Shown piece by piece: positions 45,101 through 52,019 of a stretch of DNA of 64,000 nucleotides. Position numbers and translations under genes: made by a program. Within the stretch, counting starts at the first letter, position 1. Each line of letters begins with the position of its first letter. The notes beneath the pieces were generated by a model. The model was not told where the DNA came from and made no database searches. It was given only the letters and a program-made list of their open reading frames with translations. Source of the DNA: CAVUPF01 sp963777915 (GTDB lineage Bacteria > Actinomycetota > Thermoleophilia > Solirubrobacterales > 70-9); contig CAVZSH010000003.1 in NCBI GenBank assembly GCA_963777915.1, positions 62,001 to 126,000 on the forward strand. The letters are read 5' to 3'.

Positions 45101-46616
45101 CCTCTCTGCCGCTGGCAAACGTCGGCTCGGTGAGCTGCGGCGCAAGTTCGACCTCGAGCAGCCACCGGAGCCGATGGGAATCCGCATCCAGTCGGTGGGC
45201 TCACCGATCCCCCAGGAGGCGGCGAGGCGCATGGACGACGGGCAGTGGCTGGGCGCGATCGGGCGCTACTCGACGGGCGAGCGCGAACGCGGGATCGAAC
45301 TACGCGGCGACGCCGAGGAGCTCGCCCGGGTACTGGAGGCCGAAGCCAAGCGCGATGCCGAGCGCTTCGCCCGGCTGGCGCTGAGCTTCACCTCGGCGAC
45401 CCATCCGGCCTACAGCGAAGCAATCCTGCGCGGCACCGGCGACCCCGAGGCCTGGATCGACGCAAAAGATCTCTTCGCGGTGCTGCGCCATCTCGCGGGC
45501 CTCGGGCGCACTGAGACCGACCGCTGGCTCGGCTGGGCCTTGCGCGGCCAGCTCGACGGCGAGATCCCCGACGACATCGTCGAGCTGATCCTCGACCGGG
45601 CGCTTCACTCGCCGGACCCCGAGCGGGAGGCCTGGCTGACCGAGGCCTGGGGCGGCAAGACCTTCTACAACGGCGACCCCTGGGCGAACGGCATGAACAC
45701 CGCCCGCGGGGCGGCTGCCGAAAGCCTCGCCGAACTCTTGATCCACGACGTCGATGGCCACAGAAGCGCCGTGGTCGCCGGGCGGTTGAGCCCGCTCGCG
45801 AGGGATCCCTCCGTCGCGGTGCGCTCCAGCGTGGCCCGCCTTCTGGCCGCCGCTCTGCGCTTCGAGCGCGATGCGGCGGTCGCCGCCTTCGAGCTGCTGA
45901 TCGAAAGCGACGACCGGTTGCTCGCAACGCGACCCGTCGAGGAGCTGATCGCCTACGTCGGCGGCGGTAACCCGCAGATCGTCGGACCGGTCATCGAGCG
46001 GATGCTGGGCTCGAATTTCGAGGCGGTGCGCAGCGCCGGTGGGCGGCTGGCGGCGTTCGCCGGCCTTGAGCTCGGCCTCGGAGGACTGCTCTCGGCCGCC
46101 GTGGGCTCGGGGGACGCCGCGATTCGCCGGGGAGCGGCGCGGGTCTGCGCGGCGCGGGTCGTCGCTACTTCGGATGAGGCCGGCGCCGAGGCGGCCTTAC
46201 GGGTCTTCTTCGACGACGAGGACGAAGGGGTGCGTGACGAGGCGGGCACGGTGGCGATGGAACTGCGCGGCGCGGATCTCGGCTCGCACATGCCCCTGCT
46301 GCACGCCCTGATCTCCTCGCGAGCGCTCTCCAAGGCCCTGGGTCAGCTGCTCTTCACCCTGGATGACACGACCTCCGGTCTCGAGGAACTGGCGCTCCTG
46401 TGCGCGGAGCGCTTCATCACCACCCACCGGAGCGAGATGAACGACATCGCGACGAGCGCCGCCGGAGATGCCCGCAGTATCGGCGAGCTTCTCTTGCGCA
46501 CCTACAGCCAGTCGACGGATCCCGCCGTCCGTTCCCGCTCGCTCGACCTGATCGACGAGCTGCTGGCTCTCGAGGCATACGGGATCGACGAGCTCGTGTC
46601 CGCCGCGGAGCGATGA
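42159..46616 (+). CDS. Giant nuclease-STAND ATPase-repeat protein (Avs-like defence sensor)
   Basis: The ATG at 42159 overlaps the PIN gene stop and gives 1485 residues. Residues ~10-130 resemble a Cap4/DUF4297-type PD-(D/E)XK domain: YGNRYENTWTVRQLFE, E49, and the VHQVKRQR strand (Q63, K65). A STAND/NACHT-like NTPase follows: Walker A GNAGEGKT (278-285), Walker B ALLLIDQLD (342-350), sensor Arg near 386, and FFHEAFFDYAFARRW near 545. Residues ~600-1485 are helical, repeat-like sequence, with HEAT-like stretches toward the end (SVAVRSSVARLLAAALRF, EDEGVRDEAGTVAMEL). This is the layout of antiviral STANDs: sensor repeats, NTPase switch, nuclease effector. Confidence 0.75.
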   Translation: MTPRPGGEANKYGNRYENTWTVRQLFEVLFSRAESLTVEKTGEEGLGVEFTLERSDGPAEVHQVKRQRGSANSWTPRALQSEGVLAAARTHVEAGREFHFVSTLPSRRLDRLSDRARRATDLQHFVEGHLDGEQIREDFDFLSSSVWESPQKAWEILRGLWVRWPDERELNETNAAFAAVLLSGAPGGPAWLALGDLIANNLAVPLTLDAVVEGLDKYDLRLDPLARRTDLGTIIGSLTRSWRQGIAAEMLDPPIARTEAVALVDSLAAEKRLIVASGNAGEGKTGVLYQVVERASSDGWPVLAFRLDRLEPFVSPTGLGEQLGLGASPAAALAALAGDQPALLLIDQLDAVSLASGRMPASFDAVAELLREAAAFPQMRVLLACRQFDIDNDSRLRALVGDSGAATQVKVELLDEEQVREVLARIGVDAKELDAEQLRLLSSPLHLVLLSAVAQDDDTLSFTSTKDLFDLFWENKSRATRRARQPPPRFTEVIDTLVDSMSANQRLAVAVAELDSGDLLEDADILTSEHMLVRDGQQVAFFHEAFFDYAFARRWIRRSQSLVDFLLGGEQELFRRAQVRQVLSHLRDEDPARFIREVSQVLTSDDIRFHLKDVVLALIASLRDPNEGEWRIVEAMLAQHPSFEGRIWNSLRTVAWFDRLLAEGRLGQWLTDGDEELRGRTMDILATAVKQRPDQVASLLAPLRGEEGFISALMWVARFGELAESRALFDLVLEAVRSGLIDGHLDELWLDSHGLGEDAPSWTVELLQAFFVERPQAMRIDAGGKIIDLSGRDHGLLELISQSSKEAPREFCEGLLAYLLAVMAASGSTGEDEFRDPHFGFRIWRADIHEVDDALLYGLRRALVAVGEGEPEAARPMLEALESDAHDAAQWLLYEGLCAGAATYADWAAEILLQRESRLFSGYIDSSLWTTRELLEAISPRVGDQLFARLEEAIVDLAPDWERAPGGYSAFTLLSGLDEARLSAAGKRRLGELRRKFDLEQPPEPMGIRIQSVGSPIPQEAARRMDDGQWLGAIGRYSTGERERGIELRGDAEELARVLEAEAKRDAERFARLALSFTSATHPAYSEAILRGTGDPEAWIDAKDLFAVLRHLAGLGRTETDRWLGWALRGQLDGEIPDDIVELILDRALHSPDPEREAWLTEAWGGKTFYNGDPWANGMNTARGAAAESLAELLIHDVDGHRSAVVAGRLSPLARDPSVAVRSSVARLLAAALRFERDAAVAAFELLIESDDRLLATRPVEELIAYVGGGNPQIVGPVIERMLGSNFEAVRSAGGRLAAFAGLELGLGGLLSAAVGSGDAAIRRGAARVCAARVVATSDEAGAEAALRVFFDDEDEGVRDEAGTVAMELRGADLGSHMPLLHALISSRALSKALGQLLFTLDDTTSGLEELALLCAERFITTHRSEMNDIATSAAGDARSIGELLLRTYSQSTDPAVRSRSLDLIDELLALEAYGIDELVSAAER

Positions 46617-46669
46617 GCCCTGCGGCGCAGTCCAAGGACTAACGATTCTGAACGGGCGGCGTCACTCCT

Positions 46670-46715
46670 GGCGCCCCGCCTGCATCTGGACTGGCGCCCT
46701 GCCTGCATCTGGATT
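46670..46715. repeat. 23-bp tandem repeat
   Basis: Two adjacent 23-base units (46670-46692 and 46693-46715) differ at two positions and share GCCTGCATCTGGA; a partial third TGCATCTGG follows at 46714-46722. They lie in the 253-base gap between the STAND gene and the next gene, next to an inverted repeat and a tRNA-like fragment. Confidence 0.7.
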
Positions 46716-46728
46716 GCATCTGGGAGAC

Positions 46729-46797
46729 CCCCGCAAGACCCCGCAACCTCGCCCATCGCACTCGACAGCTCGGCTCTGTGCGGGGCCTTGCGGGGTC
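46729..46797. repeat. Inverted repeats built on GACCCCGCAA
   Basis: GACCCCGCAA (46737-46746) pairs with TTGCGGGGTC (46788-46797). An upstream CCCCGCAAG (46729-46737) pairs with a second GCGGGGCCTT (46780-46789), so each arm holds two head-to-tail copies. The same GACCCCGCAA occurs once beside attR at 51620-51629. It may be a terminator for the STAND gene, but the repeated units also resemble recombinase arm sites. Confidence 0.55.
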
Positions 46798-46819
46798 ACG
46801 CGGATATATAGATCCAATC

Positions 46820-46876
46820 GGGGCGATCGGATTCGAACCGGGAACCCTGGCCACCAAAAGGGCCGCGCGCTAACGG
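46820..46876 (-). other. tRNA-like 3' fragment (possible relic attachment site)
   Basis: Read on the minus strand, the segment gives GTTAGCGCGC (like the 3' side of a D-arm), GGCC-CTTTTGGT-GGCC (a 4-bp stem with an 8-base loop like an anticodon arm), then CGGTTCGAATCCG, a T-arm with a canonical GTTCGAATC loop. A CG-rich acceptor-like tail ATCGCCCC follows. The 5' part of a tRNA is missing and several T-stem pairs are broken, so it is not a working gene. Integrative elements often carry such tRNA 3' pieces in attachment sites. Confidence 0.4.
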
Positions 46877-47703
46877 GCCACGATGTCGACCAGGGCCGCG
46901 GTCGCGAATCCCAGCATGACCGCCACGGTCAGCAGCGCCACACGTAGACCCTGCGTTGCGGTCACGAGAGCCGCTTCGGCGCGTTGGGAGTCCTGCCTGT
47001 CGAGCCGCCTGACCATGATCTGGAGCTGGTCGTGGACAGCCATGTTCGCGACGAAACGAAGGCCGACGCGCTCTCCAAAGGCAATGAAATCGCTGTCGCT
47101 GGGCTTGCCTGGTGGCTCGGTGCGATCCGAGTCCGACGCGGCGGTGGTGTCGTTCGTAACCAAATCCAGGAACCGGTTCATCTCCTCCCTACGCGATGGG
47201 GTGTACTTCTTTTCTAGGCGTTCCCAGTGAGCTTCGGCGTTGATCGTAAGGATGCCCGCGAGGCGATCGGTCCAGGGAACGAACTCCTCGACCGCAAGCG
47301 CGCGCTTGAGCTCTTCGCTCGCCAGCTTGCGAACATCCCAAAGCGCCTCGTCTTCGCCCTCGCGCGGCGCCGGCGTTTGTGGGTCGGACCCCACCTCCAC
47401 TGAACTGCGATCGTCCTCCCCTGACGGCACAATCAGTGCGTCGACGGCGATCACGTCTCGCGCCGCTTGGCGGCGCGCCGACCTCGCCACCCAGCTCTTC
47501 CGCGGGTGGAAGACGGTCTTCAGCAGGCCACGACCGCCCACCTTCGCGTCGGTCGGCCGCAGGGCGCGTTCCAGACAGCTGTTGATGGCATTCTGCTCAC
47601 TCGGCCTCAGAGCCAGCCTCGCCATCGCCCCGAGGGCTTTTCCGGCGTAGGGAAGAGCGTCGACCACTTCGGTCAATGCCGGTGACGAACTCTTCTCCGA
47701 CAT
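46870..47703 (-). CDS. Hypothetical protein with C-terminal membrane anchor
   Basis: The 277-residue protein starts at ATG 47703. It is mostly charged and helical and ends with one hydrophobic segment, VALLTVAVMLGFATAALVDIVAR, which should anchor it with its bulk in the cytoplasm. I recognise no domain. The last codons and stop overlap the edge of the tRNA-like fragment, which fits a gene carried next to an old attachment site. It lies 119 bases downstream of the DUF3800 gene on the same strand and may be part of that unit. Confidence 0.55.
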   Translation of the reverse strand: MSEKSSSPALTEVVDALPYAGKALGAMARLALRPSEQNAINSCLERALRPTDAKVGGRGLLKTVFHPRKSWVARSARRQAARDVIAVDALIVPSGEDDRSSVEVGSDPQTPAPREGEDEALWDVRKLASEELKRALAVEEFVPWTDRLAGILTINAEAHWERLEKKYTPSRREEMNRFLDLVTNDTTAASDSDRTEPPGKPSDSDFIAFGERVGLRFVANMAVHDQLQIMVRRLDRQDSQRAEAALVTATQGLRVALLTVAVMLGFATAALVDIVAR

Positions 47704-47822
47704 TCAGGAAACCCTAAACCAATTTCTGCGGGTCAGGCTGGACGATCTGCTGGAGCGCTGTCTTCAGCTCGCTTGATGTGGAGAGCCGGCTCGCAGCACC
47801 ACGGCAAGCCAAGTGCCAACAG

Positions 47823-48833
47823 CTAACGGATCGGCCAATACAACCGCCGGTAACGCTCAATCGAGGAACGATCTTCCTCGCCGACATTGAGCCGCTGAAT
47901 CTTCATGCAGTGCCCTTCACTATTGCGAAGCTTGTTGCGGATCGCGCCATATGCCTCCTGCGAAACCTCGTCGTCGAGCTCTATCACTGCTCGGCGGACT
48001 ATGTAAGCGACGGCATCGACAAGCTGAAGTCCGCTCTCCTTCGCTGAGGACTCGAACTTCAACCCATGCTCGAACACCCGATCAAGTTCGATGGCGTCCT
48101 CGACATCTTCGCCCCGAATACGGCCATTCGCCGCGCTGAACTTCTCCACGAAAGGGTGGACCGGCTCCTCGCGCCAAGTATCCACGTTGTCGATGCTTCG
48201 CCCTCTCATCGAACCTAATGCGGGGACAAGTGAGTCGTTTAAGAACTTCTCTCCTGCCGCCATCTTGCCTGGCAACTTGCCGTCGAGGGTGAAGTGGAAG
48301 TCATGGAAGCTCTCGCGCCATCGATCCTCGTGGAAGACAATGAGCGACTTTTGGAACGCTTCGAGGATCAAGCCGACCAAGAACGAAGCCTGAATGAACT
48401 CGCCGTGTGAAACCTGGGATGCAAGGCCCGCGCGCTTTAAGGCGCGCAAGTACCACTCCTCGATCTCCTCAGCTGGAGCGCCACGCGTCTTGGCGCTTTC
48501 CCTGCGGTACCAGTCGAGATCGCGCTTCAGCGTCGCCGCCTGTGCGAGACGGAACTCCTCGAGTTCGCTCGCCGTGATGAGCGTCGTGTCGGTCACGTGG
48601 GCCAAGAGCTGGCAGTCAGACTCGCCGAGGAAGCGCGCAACCTCGAGACGCTGGTGGGGCTCCAGCCCGGTTGCGTGCAGCTCATCGACGCCCCACGCCG
48701 TGCGCCGAGCGCTTACGAAGCGGTCGACCTCGGAGAGGTGGCCATCGGGACAGATCAGTGCTGCTTGCACGTAGCAGTCGAAAGCTCCGTCTGGAAAGGC
48801 GTAGTCGCCGCTCTCGTCAAAATAGAAGAGCAT
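47823..48833 (-). CDS. DUF3800-family protein
   Basis: The 336-residue protein opens with MLFYFDESGDYAF, the DESG signature at the start of DUF3800, and continues DCYVQAALICPDGHLSEVDRF. Two later acidic segments (HFTLDGKLPGKMAAGEKFLND and LQLVDAVAYIVRRAVIEL) fit the RNase H-like fold proposed for this family, with the Asp of FDESG and the Asp of LVDAVAY as likely metal ligands. Members are common near defence genes and phage; no substrate is established. It begins three bases after the preceding gene, so the two are an operon. Confidence 0.75.
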   Translation of the reverse strand: MLFYFDESGDYAFPDGAFDCYVQAALICPDGHLSEVDRFVSARRTAWGVDELHATGLEPHQRLEVARFLGESDCQLLAHVTDTTLITASELEEFRLAQAATLKRDLDWYRRESAKTRGAPAEEIEEWYLRALKRAGLASQVSHGEFIQASFLVGLILEAFQKSLIVFHEDRWRESFHDFHFTLDGKLPGKMAAGEKFLNDSLVPALGSMRGRSIDNVDTWREEPVHPFVEKFSAANGRIRGEDVEDAIELDRVFEHGLKFESSAKESGLQLVDAVAYIVRRAVIELDDEVSQEAYGAIRNKLRNSEGHCMKIQRLNVGEEDRSSIERYRRLYWPIR

Positions 48834-48836
48834 CTG

Positions 48837-49745
48837 TCAGCAGAGTCTGCCTACCGGCACGAACGTCCCTTCTGCCACGAAGCCGCAATACTCCTCAAAC
48901 CCAGGGACCGCGGAATGAATCGCAGGTAGCCAGTAAGCCGAGGGCGGAACTCCCTTTGTGTCCCTGAGAAGTGTGTATGGATCGGGGCGCCAGCGATTCA
49001 GCTCCCACATCAGGGCGTCAGCTTGCCGCGTCGCCGCAGTTGGCGTACCGGCAGTCGTCAACCCGATACTTGCCGGGCTATAGACCTTGCCATCGACTTC
49101 CTGAAGGCTCATCACTCCAGACTTGCGGAGCTTCAGGCGGTCCCCATCTGAATAGTCCTGGGATAGTCCGACGACGCTTTTGGCCTCGATAACAAGGCCG
49201 GCCTCTGGCCAGTTCCGCACCATCACGGCAAAGATCTCCGTGGCTGCCCAATTGGCATGGGCGGGATGCTCGAAGATGCCAAGCAGATAGGCATCGGAGT
49301 CACGGAATATTGCAAAGAGGACGTCCCCTGTTCGTTTCGTGAATCCGTTCGTTTCCATTTCGGTAGAGAGGTGAAGATGATGGACGTCCCACTCGGCAAC
49401 GAGCAGATCACGATCGCTACGCTTCGCCAGTGGGTCGGCCGCGTCTCCGCCAACGGGCATGGAGATTCGGGTGCTGAGATGAAGGTTGAGGTCTTCGCCT
49501 TTGGCGATTTTCGCCTCGATCGCTGCCAATGCTTTGAAGTGCTCTTCTGACTTTGAGCGCCTCTTGAGCTCGGCGGAGCGATGGACGGTGCGCGGGCGCG
49601 GCTGGAGAAAACGCCCCCTCCAGACCCGGTAGTCGATCAAGATGCTCGAGAGGCTTTGTTCTTCGATATATCCCGGCGTCGTGGGCATCGATTGGGTGAT
49701 GTGACGACGGATGCGCCTTTCGAGCCTCTCGATGATGTCGGGCAT
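48837..49745 (-). CDS. Hypothetical protein paired with DUF3800
   Basis: I start at ATG 49745, giving 302 residues; the open frame extends to 50219 but that part is low-quality and overlaps the excisionase-like gene. The conserved-looking core is LLVAEWDVHHLHLSTEMETN...RTGDVLFAIFRDSDAYLLGIFEHPAHANWAATEIFAVMVRNWPEAG. Proteins with this HHLHL core occur widely as unknowns; the two adjacent His and later Asp could form an active site. It ends three bases before the DUF3800 start, so the pair is probably one functional unit. Function unknown. Confidence 0.55.
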   Translation of the reverse strand: MPDIIERLERRIRRHITQSMPTTPGYIEEQSLSSILIDYRVWRGRFLQPRPRTVHRSAELKRRSKSEEHFKALAAIEAKIAKGEDLNLHLSTRISMPVGGDAADPLAKRSDRDLLVAEWDVHHLHLSTEMETNGFTKRTGDVLFAIFRDSDAYLLGIFEHPAHANWAATEIFAVMVRNWPEAGLVIEAKSVVGLSQDYSDGDRLKLRKSGVMSLQEVDGKVYSPASIGLTTAGTPTAATRQADALMWELNRWRPDPYTLLRDTKGVPPSAYWLPAIHSAVPGFEEYCGFVAEGTFVPVGRLC

Positions 49746-50115
49746 CACGTGACCGTAGCGCCCACTACACGCGACGCCGCAGAGTCCACGTCCGCCGCAC
49801 AGCCCAGAATGCCGATCGGAGTCTTCCGCTCCTCTGATCGACGATCGGATCAACCACGTGATCAATGTTCGGTTGGTGCGGCCGACGAATGTAGCGATCT
49901 CAGTCGGAGATGATTCTTGTAGGAGTTCGGGACGACGGTTCGTGAAACTGACCGGCGGCCGGTATCCGAGAGAGTTGCGGGGCCTTCGCCGGTTGCATAG
50001 CGAAGCAAGGATGCATGGCCCCGCCCCGCGCGGTTGAGTTGGGCCAGACGTGGGCCTCAAACTCAGGACAAAGCCGATGCAATGGGCGTTCTGGCTGGAC
50101 AGAGGATCTGTCGCC
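49746..50115. other. 370-bp gap between divergent DUF3800 unit and integrase unit
   Basis: This is the divergent promoter region of the leftward 49745 gene and the rightward excisionase-integrase operon. I see no gene, RNA or clear repeat. A GGAT-containing Shine-Dalgarno (AGAGGAT, 50101-50107) lies before the excisionase-like ATG. Confidence 0.5.
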
Positions 50116-50421
50116 ATGGCCCTTGAAAACTCCGACGCCCGACGCCCTTCACCACCTCGCCTCGGCTTGACCGTGGAGGAGGCCGCTGAAGCAGTCGGCA
50201 TGAGCGAGTCATCATTCAAGCGCCATGTTCAGCCAGAGCTTCGAATCGTCCGTCGCGGGAGCCTGCGGATCATCCCCGTACCGGAGATCGAAAGATGGCT
50301 TGAAGGCAACGCCACATTGGCCGCGACGACCAGGGCGGCGTCTAGGATGACGACATCAACAAAGCGCCCCCGCGCCGTTCGAGCGGCCGGGGGCATGGCC
50401 CACGGAGGAGTAACTCCATGA
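50116..50421 (+). CDS. Excisionase-like helix-turn-helix protein
   Basis: The 101-residue protein contains LGLTVEEAAEAVGMSESSFKRHVQPELRIVRRGSLRIIPVPEIERWLEG, a MerR/excisionase-type HTH with the typical closing wing (R..G..RIIPV.E...WL). Such small proteins bind att arms and direct excision over integration, or prime the integrase. It overlaps the integrase gene by four bases (ATGA), so both are made together. The upstream part of the frame before ATG 50116 lacks a ribosome-binding site and is not used. Confidence 0.8.
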   Translation: MALENSDARRPSPPRLGLTVEEAAEAVGMSESSFKRHVQPELRIVRRGSLRIIPVPEIERWLEGNATLAATTRAASRMTTSTKRPRAVRAAGGMAHGGVTP

Positions 50422-51560
50422 GCAACAAAGAGCGTAGTCCGGCCCTGCAAGGGATCGAAGTTCGAACGGACACGAAGGGGCGCAAGCGATACAGAGGCAC
50501 CGCCCGCGACAAGTTCGTCGGCAAGCACCTACGGGGTCCGTGGACTGACTCGCTGGCCGAGGCGCGGTCTTGGCGAGTGGACGCACAGGCACGACTGCAA
50601 GCAGGGACCCTCTCAGCTGCGACTGGTCCGACCGTTGCCAAGGCGTCCGCGGAGTTCATCGCCGAGATGAAGTCCGGAGCGTTTCGTCAGAAGGGCGGGC
50701 ACGTCTATAAGCCGAGCACAATCAGGGGGTACGAGCGCGACCTGAACAAGCGCGCGATCCCAGAGCTGGGCTCCAAGCGGATCGACCGTCTACAGCGCCC
50801 TGAACTTCAACGATGGGTAGACGCTCTGACGACGGCCGAGCGGTCGCCGGGCACGGTCAGAAACATCGTTGCTGCGCTGCGGGCGCTGATCGGGTTCGCG
50901 GAACTGCGCGGGTGGGTCCGCCTCAACCCATGCACGGGGCTACGGCTCCCAGCCGGTGAGAAGGCGCGCGATCGGATCGCGACTCCCTCCGAAGCGGCGG
51001 CGTTGATAGCTGCGCTGCAGCCGAAGGACCGAGCCGCACTCGGATTCGCCGTCTATGCGGGCTTGCGGCTCGGGGAGTTGCTGGCGCTCGACGTGTCCGC
51101 CGTCGACCTCAAGGGCGGCTGGATTCACGTCCACCGGAGTTGGGACCCGGGGTCAAAGCAGTTCGTCCCCACCAAGTCACGCAAGTCGCGCAAGGTGCCG
51201 ATTATCGACAAGCTCGCTGTGCTGTTGGCGGATTACTTCGTGCTGCTGAACCACCCGAGCGATGGGTTGATGTTCCCCAGTGCCAAAAACCCAGCGTGGC
51301 CGACCGACCCCGCCATCCTGCGCCGCCGCACCCATCAGCGCTGGCACGATGCGGACCTCGACCCGGTCGGATTCCATGAGGGGCGGCACACCTTCGCCAG
51401 CATCGCGATTGCCGCCGGGCTTAACGCCAAGACCCTGAGCACCTACTTGGGCCACGCGACAATCACGATCACCCTCGACCGCTACGGACACCTCATGCCC
51501 GGAAGCGAGGTCGAAACGCGAGCGATGCTCGACGCTTACCTCGACAGGCCCGCGGACTGA
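50418..51560 (+). CDS. int: Tyrosine recombinase (phage-type integrase) of the island
   Basis: The 380-residue protein has an N-terminal arm-binding part, a SAM-like core-binding domain (IRGYERDLNKRAIPELGSKRIDRLQRPELQRWVDAL), and a catalytic domain with the full tetrad: Arg in YAGLRLGELLAL, the lysine loop (TKSRKSRKVPI), HEGRHTFAS (His-x-x-Arg), LGHATI (His) and the nucleophile Tyr in LDRYGHLMPG. It ends 76 bases before the sufT stop that forms attR, as expected for an integrase that targets this gene. The enzyme looks complete, so excision may still occur. Confidence 0.95.
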   Translation: MSNKERSPALQGIEVRTDTKGRKRYRGTARDKFVGKHLRGPWTDSLAEARSWRVDAQARLQAGTLSAATGPTVAKASAEFIAEMKSGAFRQKGGHVYKPSTIRGYERDLNKRAIPELGSKRIDRLQRPELQRWVDALTTAERSPGTVRNIVAALRALIGFAELRGWVRLNPCTGLRLPAGEKARDRIATPSEAAALIAALQPKDRAALGFAVYAGLRLGELLALDVSAVDLKGGWIHVHRSWDPGSKQFVPTKSRKSRKVPIIDKLAVLLADYFVLLNHPSDGLMFPSAKNPAWPTDPAILRRRTHQRWHDADLDPVGFHEGRHTFASIAIAAGLNAKTLSTYLGHATITITLDRYGHLMPGSEVETRAMLDAYLDRPAD

Positions 51561-51563
51561 TCC

Positions 51564-51593
51564 GTGGGGACGCCGTGGGGACGGTATGGGGAC
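51564..51593. repeat. Right-end arm-type repeats (GTGGGGAC x 3)
   Basis: GTGGGGACGCC (51564-51574), GTGGGGACGGT (51575-51585) and ATGGGGACAAA (51586-51596) are spaced exactly 11 bases apart, one helical turn. They start right after the integrase stop and about 56 bases inside the attR core. ATGACCCC then recurs further toward attR (51609-51627). The GTGGGGACG unit matches the left-end repeats, supporting a binding role for the integrase or excisionase. Confidence 0.65.
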
Positions 51594-51636
51594 AAAACTG
51601 ACCCTTTATGACCCCCTATGACCCCGCAATCCCTGC

Positions 51637-51954
51637 TCAGAAGCCAAGTGCGAACTTGGCGTCCTCGGTCATCATCTCCGGGGACCAGGCGGGATCGAAG
51701 ACCATCTTTGGGTGAACGGCAGTGACTCCTTCCAGGTCGCCGACGAACTCCTTCATCTGCTCGGAGACTTGGGGGCCGATCGGGCAGGCAGGAGTGGTCA
51801 GAGTGAAGGTGACGTAGACCTCGGAACCCTCAATCTCGACATCGTAGACAAGGCCGAGAGAGACGAAGTCCAAGCCCAGCTCGGGGTCGATGACCTCCTC
51901 CAGGGCCTCCAGTACGTCGTCCTCGGCGAGCGCTGCGGTTTGGTTCTCAGACAT
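51637..51954 (-). CDS. sufT: SufT-like MIP18/DUF59 Fe-S assembly protein, island target gene
   Basis: The 105-residue protein is a MIP18/DUF59 domain: ALEEVIDPELGLDFVSLGLVYDVEIEGSEVYVTFTLTTPACPIGPQV. The DPEL motif and the conserved Cys in TTPACPIG are typical of SufT, an Fe-S maturation factor. Its last twelve codons come from the integrated element (attR), which restores the same residues. In the ancestral chromosome the stop codon was followed after six bases by the DrrA-like ABC gene, now 35.9 kb away. It works in the same pathway as the suf genes at 1-8 kb. Confidence 0.92.
   Translation of the reverse strand: MSENQTAALAEDDVLEALEEVIDPELGLDFVSLGLVYDVEIEGSEVYVTFTLTTPACPIGPQVSEQMKEFVGDLEGVTAVHPKMVFDPAWSPEMMTEDAKFALGF
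51639..51681. repeat. attR: sufT 3'-end copy carried by the element
   Basis: Bases 51649-51676 are identical to 15782-15809; the wider 51639-51681 matches 15772-15814 at 40 of 43 positions. On the minus strand it encodes MMTEDAKFALGF and the TGA stop of the intact sufT. The differences outside the 28-base core are synonymous near the end of the gene, so the element supplies a replacement end that preserves the protein. Confidence 0.9.
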
Positions 51955-52019
51955 CGCCCCATGTTAACCGGGCGGCTGACTAGGCTTCCGGCGGTGTCCA
52001 GCCCCCACCCCCTCCCCAG

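Larger units (their letters stand above)
15782..51676. mobile_element. ~35.9 kb integrative element inserted in the 3' end of sufT
   Basis: The element is bounded by a 28-base duplication of the end of sufT. The right copy adjoins a tyrosine recombinase and an excisionase-like gene. Inside both ends lie tandem GTGGGGAC repeats of the kind recombinases bind as arm sites. Cargo is typical accessory DNA: conjugation leftovers, ParB, restriction and defence genes, a mutagenesis cassette and decayed fragments. Several cargo genes (for example the methyltransferase near 22.5-22.9 kb) are visibly more AT-rich than the flanks. No relaxase, coupling protein or type IV secretion ATPase is visible, so it is probably not self-transmissible. 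Confidence 0.88.
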
